64,000 nt of DNA from Pseudomonas maumuensis (GCF_019139675.1 NZ_CP077077.1:3906001-3970000); one strand, 5' to 3'. Shown: positions 38,789 through 51,306, counted from the first letter of the stretch. Made by a program: numbers and translations. The notes: a model not told the origin generated them from the letters alone.

Positions 38789-40237
38789 TCAGCGTGGAAA
38801 CGCTGGCGGGTTCACACCGGCCATGTCTTCCATCACGCGCACCACCTGGCAGCTGTAACCGAATTCGTTGTCGTACCAGACGTACAGGACAACACGGTTG
38901 TCGTTGCAGATGGTCGCCTCGGCGTCGACCACACCGGCGTGGCGCGAACCGACGAAGTCGGTCGATACCACTTCCTGGGAGCTGACGTAGTCGATCTGCT
39001 TGTGCAGCTCGGAGTGCATGGCGGTCTGGCGCAGGTACTCGTTCAGCTCTTCGCGGTTGGTGGCCTTCTCGAGGTTCAGGTTGAGAATGGCCATCGACAC
39101 GTTCGGCGTCGGAACACGGATCGCGTTACCGGTCAGCTTGCCCTTGAGCACTGGCAGCGCCTTGGCGGCGGCAGTGGCGGCACCAGTCTCGGTGATGACC
39201 ATGTTCAGCGGCGCGGCGCGGCCACGGCGGCTGCCCTTGTGGAAGTTGTCGATCAGGTTCTGGTCGTTGGTGAACGAGTGAACGGTTTCGACGTGGCCGT
39301 TGACGATGCCGTACTGGTCGTTGATGGCCTTGAGCACCGGCACGATGGCGTTGGTGGTGCAGGACGCCGCCGAGATGATCTTGTCGTCGGCGCTGATGTC
39401 GCCGTGGTTGATGCCGTGCACGATGTTCTTCAGCGCGCCCTTGCCAGGCGCGGTGAGGATCACGCGGGCGGCGCCCGGGCAGGCCAGGTGCTGGCCGAGG
39501 CCGTCGGCGTCACGCCAGACACCGGTGTTGTCGACGATCAGTGCATCGTTGATGCCGTACTGGGTGTAGTCGACTTCGCTCGGGCTCTTGGCGTAGATCA
39601 CCTGAATCAGGTTGCCGTTGGCGGTGATGGTGTTGTTGGCTTCATCGATGACGATGGTGCCGTCGAACGGACCGTGTACCGAGTCGCGGCGCAGCAGGCT
39701 GGCGCGCTTGACCAGGTCGTTCTCGGCGCCCTTGCGCACGACGATGGCGCGCAGGCGCAGGCCGTCGCCGCCACCGGTCTTCTCGATCAGGATGCGCGCC
39801 AGCAGGCGGCCGATGCGGCCGAAGCCGTACAGCACGACGTCGGTGCCCTTGCGTGCGGAAGCGTTCTGCTGACCCACGACGTCGGCCAGTTCGTCACGGA
39901 CGAACTGCTCGGCGCTGCGGCCATTGCCTTCGGCCTTGAACTTGTTGGCCAGCTTGCCCAGGTCCACCGAGGCGGCGCCCAGCTTCAGCTCGCTCATGGC
40001 CTTGAGCAGGGGGAATGTCTCGTGGACGGACAGCTCGGTCTCGTCGGTCTGACGGTGACGGGCAAAGCGGTGGGCTTTGAGGATCGAGATAACCGAACGG
40101 TTGATCAGGCTGCGGCCATAGATCGAGCTCACCACGTTGTTGTTGCGGTAGAGCTGACCGATAAGCGGGATCATCGCTTCAGCCAGGGCTTCACGATCGA
40201 TCCACTCACCAAGACACTGGTCGGGCTTCTGAGTCAC
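38789..40237 (-). CDS. gap: Glyceraldehyde-3-phosphate dehydrogenase, long form
   Basis: Oxidises glyceraldehyde-3-phosphate or works in the reverse, gluconeogenic direction. The catalytic core is standard: Rossmann start VVLYGFGRIGRLLARILIEK, active-site ISAASCTTNAIVPVLKAI, and YVWYDNEFGYSCQVVR near the end. The protein is 482 residues, about 140 more than ordinary GAPDH, because an N-terminal helical extension precedes the core. The GTG at 40237 is chosen since GGAAGG lies five nt before it; an ATG 15 bp upstream (40252) is possible but has no ribosome site. Confidence 0.92.
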   Translation of the reverse strand: MTQKPDQCLGEWIDREALAEAMIPLIGQLYRNNNVVSSIYGRSLINRSVISILKAHRFARHRQTDETELSVHETFPLLKAMSELKLGAASVDLGKLANKFKAEGNGRSAEQFVRDELADVVGQQNASARKGTDVVLYGFGRIGRLLARILIEKTGGGDGLRLRAIVVRKGAENDLVKRASLLRRDSVHGPFDGTIVIDEANNTITANGNLIQVIYAKSPSEVDYTQYGINDALIVDNTGVWRDADGLGQHLACPGAARVILTAPGKGALKNIVHGINHGDISADDKIISAASCTTNAIVPVLKAINDQYGIVNGHVETVHSFTNDQNLIDNFHKGSRRGRAAPLNMVITETGAATAAAKALPVLKGKLTGNAIRVPTPNVSMAILNLNLEKATNREELNEYLRQTAMHSELHKQIDYVSSQEVVSTDFVGSRHAGVVDAEATICNDNRVVLYVWYDNEFGYSCQVVRVMEDMAGVNPPAFPR

Positions 40238-40419
40238 GGTAACCTTCCACATGTAGGGGAACAAAAAAGGGGCTACATTATGACGCCCCGCGGCGTATCG
40301 GGCAATGAGCGCCTGTCGCCGGCGCCAACCCCCGTCGCCAAGCCCTTTCGAACCTGACAGCGCGCCTCGTCACCGGTACAATCGACCTCTTTGCCGCAAC
40401 GCTTGGAGTCCGATCTCCC

Positions 40420-43400
40420 GTGTCAGTTCTGCGCCTACCGCAAATGTCGGCCACGGCCGGCAAACAAACCTGGGGCAACCTGCCCGGCGCGGCCTTGAGC
40501 CTGGCCGTCGCCGAGGCTGCCAGTACCGCCGGTCGCTTCACCTTGCTGCTGACCGCCGACAGCCAGGCGGCCGACCGCCTGGAGCAGGAACTGCGCTTCT
40601 TCGCGCCGGATCTGCCGGTGCTGCCTTTCCCCGACTGGGAAACCCTGCCCTACGATCTGTTCTCGCCGCACCAGGACATCATCTCCCAGCGTATCGCCAG
40701 CCTCTACCGGCTGCCGGAGCTGGACCACGGCATCCTGGTCGTGCCGATCACCACCGCCCTGCACCGCCTTGCGCCCACGCGCTTCCTGCTGGGTAGCAGC
40801 CTGGTGCTGGACGTGGGCCAGAAGATCGACGTCGAGCAGATGCGCGCGCGCCTGGAGGCCAGCGGCTATCGCTGCGTCGACACGGTCTACGAGCACGGCG
40901 AGTTCGCCGTGCGCGGCGCGCTGATCGACCTGTTCCCCATGGGCAGCAAGCAGCCGTACCGCATCGACCTGTTCGACGACGAGATCGAGACCCTGCGCAC
41001 CTTCGACCCGGAGAGCCAGCGCTCGATCGACAAGGTCGACTCGATCCGCCTTTTGCCGGCGCGCGAGTTCCCCATGCAGAAGGACGAGGTGACGCGCTTC
41101 AAGGCGCGCTTCCGCGAACGCTTCGACGTCGACTTCCGCCGCAGCGCGATCTTCCAGGACCTTACCAGCGGCATCATCCCCGCCGGCATCGAGTACTACC
41201 TGCCGCTGTTCTTCGAAGAAACCGCCACCCTGTTCGACTACCTGCCGGCCGACACCCAGGTGTTCTCGCTGCCGGGCGTGGAACAGGCCGCCGAACACTT
41301 CTGGAACGATGTGCGCGGGCGCTATGAAGAGCGCCGCGGCGACATGACCCGGCCACTGCTGCCGCCGGCGGAACTGTTCCTGCCCGTGGAGGATTGCTTC
41401 GCCCGCCTCAAGCAATGGCCACGGGTGGTGGTCAGCGCCGAAGACCTCGACCCCGGCGCAGGCCGCGAGCGCTTCCCCGCCCGCGCCCTGCCCAACCTGG
41501 CCATCGAGGCCAAGGCCCACCAGCCGCTGGCGGAACTGGCCAACTTCCTCGACCAGTTCAGCGGCCGCGTGCTGTTCACCGCGGAGTCCGCAGGCCGGCG
41601 CGAGGTACTGCTGGAGCTGCTCGAACGCCTCAAGCTGCGCCCGCAGACCGTCGACGGCTGGGCCGACTTCATCACCGGCGGCGAGCGCCTGGCGATCACC
41701 ATCGCCCCCTTGGACGACGGCCTGCTGCTGGACGACCCGGCCATTGCCCTGGTAGCGGAAAGCCCGCTGTTCGGCCAGCGCGTGATGCAGCGCAGGCGCC
41801 GCGAGAAACGCGGCGAGGCGGCCAACGACGCGGTGATCAAGAACCTCACCGAGCTGCGCGAAGGCGCGCCGGTGGTACACATCGACCATGGCGTGGGCCG
41901 CTACCTGGGCCTGGCCACCCTGGAAATCGACGGCCAGGCCGCCGAGTTCCTCACCCTCGAATACGCCGAGGGCGCCAAGCTCTACGTGCCAGTGGCCAAC
42001 CTGCACCTGATCGCCCGCTACACCGGCAGCGACGACGCCCTGGCCCCGCTGCACCGGCTGGGCTCCGAAGCCTGGCAGAAAGCCAAGCGCAAGGCCGCCG
42101 AGCAGGTGCGCGACGTCGCCGCCGAGCTGCTCGACATCTACGCCCGCCGCGCCGCGCGCAAAGGCTACGCTTTCGCCGATCCCGCCGCCGACTACGCCAC
42201 CTTCAGCGCCGGCTTCCCGTTCGAGGAAACCCCCGACCAGCAGACCGCCATCGAAGCCGTGCGTGCCGACATGCTCGCCGGCCAGCCCATGGACCGCCTG
42301 GTGTGCGGCGACGTCGGCTTCGGCAAGACCGAGGTAGCCATGCGCGCCGCCTTCATCGCCGTGCATAGCGGCCGCCAGGTGGCGGTGCTGGTGCCCACCA
42401 CCCTACTCGCCCAGCAGCACTACAACAGCTTCCGCGACCGCTTCGCCGACTGGCCGGTGAAGGTCGAGGTGATGAGCCGCTTCAAGTCGGCCAAGGAAGT
42501 CGCCAGCGCCGCGGCGGAGCTGGCCGAAGGCAAGATCGACATCCTCATCGGCACCCACAAGCTGCTGCAGGACGATGTGCGCTTCAAGGACCTGGGCCTG
42601 GCCATCATCGACGAGGAACACCGCTTCGGCGTGCGCCAGAAGGAACAGCTCAAGGCGCTGCGCAGCGAGGTGGACATCCTCACCCTGACCGCCACGCCGA
42701 TTCCACGCACGCTGAACATGGCGGTGTCGGGCATGCGCGACCTGTCGATCATCGCCACGCCCCCGGCGCGGCGCCTGTCGGTGCGCACCTTCGTCATGGA
42801 GCAGAACAAGAGCACGGTGAAGGAAGCGCTGCTGCGCGAACTGCTGCGCGGCGGCCAGGTGTACTACCTGCACAACGATGTGAAGAGCATCGAGAAGTGC
42901 GCCGCCGAGCTGGCCGAGCTGGTGCCCGAGGCGCGCATCGGCATCGGCCACGGGCAGATGCGCGAACGCGAGCTCGAGCAGGTGATGAGCGACTTCTACC
43001 ACAAGCGCTTCAACGTGCTGATCGCCTCGACCATCATCGAGACCGGCATCGACGTGCCGAGCGCCAACACCATCGTCATCGAGCGCGCCGACAAGTTCGG
43101 CCTGGCGCAATTGCACCAGTTGCGCGGCCGGGTCGGGCGCAGCCACCACCAGGCCTATGCCTACCTGCTGACGCCACCGCGCCAGCAGATCAGCGCCGAC
43201 GCCGAGAAGCGCCTGGAGGCCATCGCCAATACCCAGGACCTGGGCGCGGGCTTCGTCCTGGCCACCAACGACCTGGAGATCCGCGGCGCCGGCGAACTGC
43301 TCGGCGAAGGCCAGAGTGGGCAGATCCAGGCGGTCGGCTTCACCCTGTACATGGAGATGCTCGAACGCGCGGTCAAGGCCATCCGCAAGGGCACCCAACC

Positions 43401-43869
43401 TAACCTCGAACAGCCGCTGGGCGGCGGCCCGGAGATCAACCTGCGCCTGCCAGCGCTGATCCCCGAGGACTACCTGCCCGACGTGCATGCGCGCCTGATC
43501 CTCTACAAGCGCATCGCCTCGGCGGCCGACGAAGAGGGCCTCAAGGACCTGCAGGTGGAGATGATCGACCGCTTCGGCCTGCTGCCGGAGCCGAGCAAGA
43601 ACCTGATGCGCCTGACCCTGCTCAAGCTGCAGGCGGAAAAGCTCGGCATCAAGAAAGTCGATGCCGGCCCCAACGGCGGCAAGCTCGAGTTCGAGGCCGA
43701 GACACCGGTCGACCCGCTGACCCTGATCAAGCTGATCCAGGGCCAGCCCAAACGCTACAAGTTCGAAGGCGCGACCCAGTTCCGCTTCCTGGTGCCGATG
43801 GAACGCCCCGAAGAACGTTTCAACACCCTGGAGGCGCTGTTCGAGCGCCTTACCCCACAAAATCCATAA
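40420..43869 (+). CDS. mfd: Transcription-repair coupling factor Mfd
   Basis: DNA translocase that removes stalled RNA polymerase and recruits UvrA. The 1149-residue protein has the UvrB-homology N-terminal region (about 20-370), the RNA-polymerase-binding module (VVHIDHGVGRYLGL near 485), the helicase core with Walker A CGDVGFGKTEVAMRAAF and Walker B AIIDEEHRFGVRQKE, motif III TATPIPRTLNMA, then ASTIIETGIDVP and QLRGRVGRSHHQAYAY, and the TRCF C-terminal domain. It starts with GTG (MSVLRLPQMSA). Length equals E. coli Mfd (1148 aa). It is divergent from gap and followed by csiV. Confidence 0.97.
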   Translation: MSVLRLPQMSATAGKQTWGNLPGAALSLAVAEAASTAGRFTLLLTADSQAADRLEQELRFFAPDLPVLPFPDWETLPYDLFSPHQDIISQRIASLYRLPELDHGILVVPITTALHRLAPTRFLLGSSLVLDVGQKIDVEQMRARLEASGYRCVDTVYEHGEFAVRGALIDLFPMGSKQPYRIDLFDDEIETLRTFDPESQRSIDKVDSIRLLPAREFPMQKDEVTRFKARFRERFDVDFRRSAIFQDLTSGIIPAGIEYYLPLFFEETATLFDYLPADTQVFSLPGVEQAAEHFWNDVRGRYEERRGDMTRPLLPPAELFLPVEDCFARLKQWPRVVVSAEDLDPGAGRERFPARALPNLAIEAKAHQPLAELANFLDQFSGRVLFTAESAGRREVLLELLERLKLRPQTVDGWADFITGGERLAITIAPLDDGLLLDDPAIALVAESPLFGQRVMQRRRREKRGEAANDAVIKNLTELREGAPVVHIDHGVGRYLGLATLEIDGQAAEFLTLEYAEGAKLYVPVANLHLIARYTGSDDALAPLHRLGSEAWQKAKRKAAEQVRDVAAELLDIYARRAARKGYAFADPAADYATFSAGFPFEETPDQQTAIEAVRADMLAGQPMDRLVCGDVGFGKTEVAMRAAFIAVHSGRQVAVLVPTTLLAQQHYNSFRDRFADWPVKVEVMSRFKSAKEVASAAAELAEGKIDILIGTHKLLQDDVRFKDLGLAIIDEEHRFGVRQKEQLKALRSEVDILTLTATPIPRTLNMAVSGMRDLSIIATPPARRLSVRTFVMEQNKSTVKEALLRELLRGGQVYYLHNDVKSIEKCAAELAELVPEARIGIGHGQMRERELEQVMSDFYHKRFNVLIASTIIETGIDVPSANTIVIERADKFGLAQLHQLRGRVGRSHHQAYAYLLTPPRQQISADAEKRLEAIANTQDLGAGFVLATNDLEIRGAGELLGEGQSGQIQAVGFTLYMEMLERAVKAIRKGTQPNLEQPLGGGPEINLRLPALIPEDYLPDVHARLILYKRIASAADEEGLKDLQVEMIDRFGLLPEPSKNLMRLTLLKLQAEKLGIKKVDAGPNGGKLEFEAETPVDPLTLIKLIQGQPKRYKFEGATQFRFLVPMERPEERFNTLEALFERLTPQNP

Positions 43870-43878
43870 GGAAGCTTC

Positions 43879-44439
43879 ATGCGTGCCATCCGTTGCCTGA
43901 CCCTGCTGCTGACGCTGATCGCACCAGCCGCCTTCGCCGCAGGCCCCTACCAGGTGGAAATGATCCTGGTGCGGCAGAACGCCGTGCCGGCGATCACCAG
44001 CCCGTTCGCCCCGGAAGACTGGAGCGCCGGCGCGCCGCGCCTGGACAAGGGCGCCGAGCGCCCGACCGGCCTGGGTGACGAAGTCACCCGCCTGCAGGCC
44101 ACCGCCGACTACACCGTGCTGCTGCACAAGGCCTGGCAGCAGGATGGCGAAACCGTTGCCCTGAGTGCCGGTGACGAACAGTTCGGTCACTTCCCGATCG
44201 AAGGCAACCTGAGCATCCAGGAAAGCCGCTTCATCGCCGTCGACGCCAACCTTTGGGTCAACCAGCTCGACAGCAATGGCAGCGTGCTGCGCAGCGAGCA
44301 GTTCAAGCAGAGCAACAGCAACATGAAGGCCGGCCAACTGACCTTCCTCGATGGCGGGCACCTGGCCGTGCTGCTCAAGGTTTCACCGGCCGGCATGCGC
44401 AAGATGCCGCTGCCCGATCCGGAAATGATGGAGCAGTGA
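43879..44439 (+). CDS. CsiV family periplasmic protein, 186 aa
   Basis: Secreted protein of the CsiV family (first described in Vibrio cholerae as a peptidoglycan-binding activator of cell-wall factors). It has a signal peptide (MRAIRCLTLLLTLIAPAAFA) and the typical YQVEMILVRQNAVPAITSP opening, with the later motifs TVLLHKAWQQDGE and FPIEGNLSIQESRFIAVDAN. It lies 9 bp after mfd and 4 bp before the helicase gene, so the three are probably one transcript. Family assignment is by recall. Confidence 0.78.
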   Translation: MRAIRCLTLLLTLIAPAAFAAGPYQVEMILVRQNAVPAITSPFAPEDWSAGAPRLDKGAERPTGLGDEVTRLQATADYTVLLHKAWQQDGETVALSAGDEQFGHFPIEGNLSIQESRFIAVDANLWVNQLDSNGSVLRSEQFKQSNSNMKAGQLTFLDGGHLAVLLKVSPAGMRKMPLPDPEMMEQ

Positions 44440-44443
44440 AACC

Positions 44444-47755
<3,312 letters not shown>

Positions 47756-47799
47756 AAGCCCGCTGCCACGAACCCTTAGGGCTTCGTGGCAGCGGGCTT
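47756..47799. terminator. Long hairpin between convergent helicase gene and nagZ
   Basis: AAGCCCGCTGCCACGAA pairs perfectly with TTCGTGGCAGCGGGCTT (17 bp) around a 10-nt loop. It resembles a REP derivative. It probably ends transcription in both directions although the T runs are short. Confidence 0.75.
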
Positions 47800-47822
47800 G
47801 CTCCGCGACAAGGCCAGCGAGG

Positions 47823-48833
47823 TCAATCGACCAACTGGGCTTCCTTCAACGCTCCCAGCGCCTCCAGCCAACGCGGCTGCTGGCGGTAATCGGTACGCGC
47901 AAAGCCCTGCCCGCGCATCCGTGCAATCCGCGGCGACGGCTTGACCTTCATGCGCTGCGCCGCACTCAGCGCCAGCTCGGCCGAAGCCCGGTCATTGCAC
48001 ACCAGGCCCATGTCGCAGCCCGCGCTCAATGCGGCCTCTATGCGGCTGGCGGCATCGCCCACCACATGGGCGCCGGCCATGGACAAGTCGTCACTGAAGA
48101 TCACCCCGTCGAAACCCAGCTCGCCGCGCAGGATGTCCTGCAGCCAACGCCGAGAGAAGCCAGCCGGCTGGTTGTCGACTTGCGGATAGATCACGTGGGC
48201 CGGCATCACCGCAGCCAACTGGCCGCTCAGACGGGTGAACGGCACCAGGTCGGCCGCGCGCAGCTGTTCCAGGCTGCGCTCATCGACCGGGATCGCCACA
48301 TGTGAGTCGGCCTCGGCCCAGCCGTGACCGGGGAAATGCTTGCCACAGGCGGCCATGCCCGCGGCATTCATGCCACGAATGAAGGCGCCGGCCAGTTCGG
48401 TAGCCCGCTGCGGATTGCCTTCGAAGGCGCGGCTGCCGACCACGGCACTGCGCTGATGGTCGAGGTCCAGCACCGGGGCGAAGCTCAGGTCCAGGCCTAC
48501 CGCCAGCACCTCGGTGGCCATCAGCCAGCCGCATTGTTCGGCCAGGTACTCGGCGTTGGCATTATCGGCGATCGCACGCATGGCCGGCAGGCGCACGAAG
48601 CCCTGGCGCAGGCGCTGGACCCGCCCGCCCTCCTGATCCACGGCGAGGATCAGCTCGGGGCGAATGGCGCGGATCGAGGCGCACAACTCGCGCACCTGAC
48701 GCGGGCTGTCAATGTTGCGGGCAAAGATGATCAGGCCGGCCACTTCGGGCTGGCGCAGCAGATGGCGGTCTTCGGCGGTCAGCCATTTACCGGCGATATC
48801 CACCATCAGGGAGCCTTGCAGGCTGGCAGTCAT
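47823..48833 (-). CDS. nagZ: Beta-N-acetylhexosaminidase NagZ
   Basis: Cytoplasmic glycoside hydrolase family 3 enzyme that removes N-acetylglucosamine from recycled muropeptides; its product also signals AmpC induction. The 336-residue protein starts MTASLQGSLMVDIAGKWLTA and contains LAVDQEGGRVQRLRQGF, the motif KHFPGHG (ACGKHFPGHGWAEADSH) and the nucleophile region GVIFSDDLSMAG. AAGGA lies before the ATG at 48833; longer openings upstream are disregarded. Length is close to E. coli NagZ (341 aa). Confidence 0.96.
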   Translation of the reverse strand: MTASLQGSLMVDIAGKWLTAEDRHLLRQPEVAGLIIFARNIDSPRQVRELCASIRAIRPELILAVDQEGGRVQRLRQGFVRLPAMRAIADNANAEYLAEQCGWLMATEVLAVGLDLSFAPVLDLDHQRSAVVGSRAFEGNPQRATELAGAFIRGMNAAGMAACGKHFPGHGWAEADSHVAIPVDERSLEQLRAADLVPFTRLSGQLAAVMPAHVIYPQVDNQPAGFSRRWLQDILRGELGFDGVIFSDDLSMAGAHVVGDAASRIEAALSAGCDMGLVCNDRASAELALSAAQRMKVKPSPRIARMRGQGFARTDYRQQPRWLEALGALKEAQLVD

Positions 48834-48998
48834 AGGGAATCCTTCATTGGAGATCCAGTCGCATAGACGCACGCGAGCATCGGACAACTTAGTATCCGAT
48901 GGTTCAATGGCGAAGCTGCCGTGCTGACGGGAGTTGCGGCGGGGGCGAGTTCAGGCATGGGCGCTAGCTTAGCGCAAGCGCCCTGCCCCGCCCAGCAA

Positions 48999-49703
48999 TC
49001 AAGCCTTGGCGGGCGCGGCGGACTTACTGCGCGGGCGCAACTGCGCCGCGGCCATCGCCGCGTCGGTGACACCACTATCGGCACGCATGCCCGCGGCCAG
49101 GAACGGCACCATCAGGCGCATGACCTGCTCGATCGAGGTGTTGATGCCGAAGTCGGTTTCAGCGATGGCGCGCAGGGCCTTGATGCCCGACATGCTGAAC
49201 GCCGCGGCGCCGAGCATGAAATGCACGCGCCAGAACAACTCCAGCGGCGGGATGCGCGGCGCGGCCTCGTTGACCAGCAGCATGTAGCGGCGGAACACCT
49301 TGCCGTACATGTCCTCCAGGTAACGACGCAGGTGCCCCTGGCTCTGACTGAAGGCCAGGCCCAGCAGACGCATGAAGATCGACAGGTCGTTGTTGCTGCG
49401 CGGCTGCACGACCAAGGCCTGCTCCACCAGCATTTCCAGCAATTCCTCGAGCGAGGCCTTCTGCTCAGGACGCGCCTGATGGCGGTCGAGTTCACGCTCG
49501 AGGCTCGCGCAAAACGGCCCCAGGAAGCGAGAAAAGACCGCCTGGATCAGGGCTTTCTTCGAACCGAAATGGTAGTTCACCGCCGCCAGGTTGACCCCGG
49601 CCTTGCTGGTGATCAGCCGCAATGAGGTTTCCGCGAACCCGCGCTCCGCGAACAGCTGTTCCGCCGCATCGAGGATGCGCTCAACGGTTTCCGATTGGGC
49701 CAT
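48999..49703 (-). CDS. psrA: PsrA, TetR-family fatty-acid-responsive regulator
   Basis: TetR-type regulator that in pseudomonads binds long-chain fatty acids, represses beta-oxidation genes and itself, and activates rpoS. The 234-residue protein starts MAQSETVERILDAAEQLFAE, with the helix-turn-helix SKAGVNLAAVNYHFGSKKAL (about 30-50), and a helical ligand domain follows. Its own promoter carries a GAAAC-N4-GTTTC site. It lies next to lexA, as in P. aeruginosa. Openings upstream of 49703 run through the operator and are disregarded. Confidence 0.93.
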   Translation of the reverse strand: MAQSETVERILDAAEQLFAERGFAETSLRLITSKAGVNLAAVNYHFGSKKALIQAVFSRFLGPFCASLERELDRHQARPEQKASLEELLEMLVEQALVVQPRSNNDLSIFMRLLGLAFSQSQGHLRRYLEDMYGKVFRRYMLLVNEAAPRIPPLELFWRVHFMLGAAAFSMSGIKALRAIAETDFGINTSIEQVMRLMVPFLAAGMRADSGVTDAAMAAAQLRPRSKSAAPAKA

Positions 49704-49731
49704 GACTACTCCGCCTGACAAACAGTTGTTT

Positions 49732-49745
49732 GAAACATACGTTTC
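49732..49745. promoter_or_regulatory. PsrA operator upstream of psrA
   Basis: GAAACATACGTTTC is a perfect GAAAC/GTTTC dyad with a 4-bp spacer, matching the known PsrA consensus. It lies 29 bp before the psrA start, in keeping with autoregulation. Confidence 0.85.
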
Positions 49746-49804
49746 AGTGCTGCCCATGTCAAGGCTGAGTGACCGGTCGGTCGCCATTTAAAAGCGCCAA
49801 GTCA

Positions 49805-49875
49805 CAAGCTGCAAGCGACAAGATGCGCCCGACGCGCGCTATTTCTTGCGGTTAGTAGCTTGCAGCTGGCTCGGC
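49805..49875. repeat. Inverted repeat of the AGCTGCAAGC type
   Basis: AAGCTGCAAGCGACAAGA (from 49807) is mirrored by TTGCGGTTAGTAGCTTGCAG (about 49847-49866). I recall such AGCTGCAAGC clusters as a common extragenic repeat in pseudomonads. It lies between psrA and the lexA SOS boxes. Confidence 0.55.
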
Positions 49876-49876
49876 A

Positions 49877-49892
49877 CTGTATATAATCCCAG
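49877..49892 (+). promoter_or_regulatory. LexA (SOS) box 1 upstream of lexA
   Basis: CTGTATATAATCCCAG fits CTG-N10-CAG. It lies 31 bp before the lexA ATG and 3 bp from the second box. Confidence 0.9.
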
Positions 49893-49895
49893 TCA

Positions 49896-49911
49896 CTGTA
49901 TATAAAGACAG
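49896..49911 (+). promoter_or_regulatory. LexA (SOS) box 2 upstream of lexA
   Basis: CTGTATATAAAGACAG fits CTG-N10-CAG and lies 11 bp before the lexA ATG. Two tandem boxes in front of lexA are usual in gamma-proteobacteria and give tight autoregulation. Confidence 0.92.
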
Positions 49912-49922
49912 AGCCCTCGCCC

Positions 49923-50531
49923 ATGCTGAAACTGACGCCACGCCAAGCCGAGATTCTGGCTTTCATCAAACGCTGCCTCGAAGACAACGGCTTCCCGCCG
50001 ACCCGTGCCGAGATCGCGCAGGAGCTGGGCTTCAAGTCGCCCAACGCTGCCGAGGAGCACCTGAAAGCCCTGGCCCGCAAGGGCGCCATCGAGATGACCC
50101 CTGGCGCCTCCCGCGGTATCCGCATCCCCGGCCTCGAGCCCAAGCAAGAGGATAGCGGCCTGCCCATCATCGGTCGCGTCGCCGCCGGTGCACCGATCCT
50201 CGCCGAGCAGCACATCGAGGATTCCTGCAGCATCAACCCAGCCTTCTTCCATCCCCGCGCCGATTACCTGCTACGCGTCCACGGCATGAGCATGAAGGAC
50301 ATCGGCATCTTCGATGGCGACCTGCTCGCTGTGCATACCACCCGCGAAGCCCGCAACGGCCAGGTCGTGGTAGCCCGTATCGGCGACGAAGTGACCGTCA
50401 AGCGCTTCAAGCGCGAAGGCAGCAAGGTCTGGCTGATCGCCGAAAACCCCGAATTCGCCCCCATCGAAGTCGACCTGAAGGAACAGGAACTGGTGATCGA
50501 GGGCTTGAGCGTCGGCGTCCTGCGCCGCTGA
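49923..50531 (+). CDS. lexA: LexA, SOS response repressor
   Basis: Repressor of the SOS regulon that cleaves itself when RecA filaments form. The 202-residue protein (same length as E. coli LexA) has the winged helix [21 protein letters not shown], the cleavage site A88-G89 ([12 protein letters not shown]), the catalytic serine S123 ([11 protein letters not shown]) and lysine K160 (GDEVTVKRF). It is controlled by two LexA boxes and followed 13 bp later by sulA, so the two form an operon. It also probably controls the island's umuDC and HMCES genes. Confidence 0.98.
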   Translation: MLKLTPRQAEILAFIKRCLEDNGFPPTRAEIAQELGFKSPNAAEEHLKALARKGAIEMTPGASRGIRIPGLEPKQEDSGLPIIGRVAAGAPILAEQHIEDSCSINPAFFHPRADYLLRVHGMSMKDIGIFDGDLLAVHTTREARNGQVVVARIGDEVTVKRFKREGSKVWLIAENPEFAPIEVDLKEQELVIEGLSVGVLRR

Positions 50532-50544
50532 ACCAGGAGGCGTC

Positions 50545-51021
50545 ATGCAGCCGTTCACCCATGCACCCCAGCAAGCCCAGTTGCCGCTGTTCGAGGCCTT
50601 CCTGGCCCAGCCGGTGCTGCCAGGCCTCAAGCCCAGCGAGGCGCCGCGCAAGAGCAGCCAGCCAGAACTGTTCAGCGAACTGGCCCTGCGCGGTGCGCCA
50701 GGGCACTGCCAGAGCTTGCTGGCACCGGTCCTGCGCGAACTCAGCGAAGAAGACGACAGCCGCTGGCTGACGCTCATCGCCCCGCCCGGCAGCCTCACCC
50801 AGGCCTGGCTGCGCGATGCCGGCCTGAACCGTGAACGCATTCTGCTGCTACAACCCGGCGGCAGACAGACTGCCCTGCAACTGGCCTGTGAGGCCTTGCG
50901 CCTTGGGCACAGCCATACCGTGGTCAGCTGGCTGGGTACCATCAACAGCAATGCCCGCCAACAACTGCAGCGCGCAGCGGCCAGTGGAAACGCACAAAGC
51001 CTGAACATCCGCCTCGGCTGA
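50545..51021 (+). CDS. sulA: SulA, SOS cell-division inhibitor
   Basis: Binds FtsZ and delays division during DNA damage. The 158-residue protein resembles RecA-fold SulA: WLTLIAPPGSLTQAWLRDAG, then LLLQPGGRQTALQLACEALR and VVSWLGTINSNARQQLQRAA. It starts MQPFTHAPQQAQLPLFEAFL with CAGGAGG upstream. In pseudomonads sulA lies directly behind lexA, unlike in E. coli. A terminator overlaps its last codons. Confidence 0.9.
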   Translation: MQPFTHAPQQAQLPLFEAFLAQPVLPGLKPSEAPRKSSQPELFSELALRGAPGHCQSLLAPVLRELSEEDDSRWLTLIAPPGSLTQAWLRDAGLNRERILLLQPGGRQTALQLACEALRLGHSHTVVSWLGTINSNARQQLQRAAASGNAQSLNIRLG

Positions 51022-51033
51022 TGTTCAGGCTTT
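50996..51033 (+). terminator. Terminator overlapping the sulA stop codon
   Basis: AAAGCCTGAACATC pairs with GATGTTCAGGCTTT around a 10-nt loop. The left arm encodes the last residues of SulA and the stop codon lies at the loop/right-arm border. Confidence 0.85.
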
Positions 51034-51072
51034 GCCTGTCAAATGCTTGAAACCCTGGGCCGCTACCGTGGC

Positions 51073-51306
51073 TCAATGAAGGACGCGCGGCCCCTCTTCA
51101 CGCTCGAAGTCGCCCTCAACCAGGCGACCGGCCATTTGCACGCCAACGCTGAGCATGGCCTTGGCCACTTCCACATGCTGTCCTTGCAGGAATGCCTTGG
51201 CATCCTCGGAGAAATCCAGGGTCACCAGGGAGCCTTCATCTTCGGCGCGGCGCAGCTCGATCCGGCCATCAGGCAACTCGACAATTTCTAGAAAGGACGT
51301 TGACAT
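51073..51306 (-). CDS. Conserved hypothetical protein, 77 aa
   Basis: Small soluble protein starting MSTSFLEIVELPDGRIELRR and continuing EDEGSLVTLDFSEDAKAFLQ and GQHVEVAKAMLSVGVQMAGR. It has beta strands at the start and one long helix in the second half; no motif is recognised. The ATG at 51306 is preferred over one 18 bp upstream. In P. aeruginosa a gene of similar size lies at the same place between sulA and topA. Confidence 0.8.
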   Translation of the reverse strand: MSTSFLEIVELPDGRIELRRAEDEGSLVTLDFSEDAKAFLQGQHVEVAKAMLSVGVQMAGRLVEGDFEREEGPRVLH

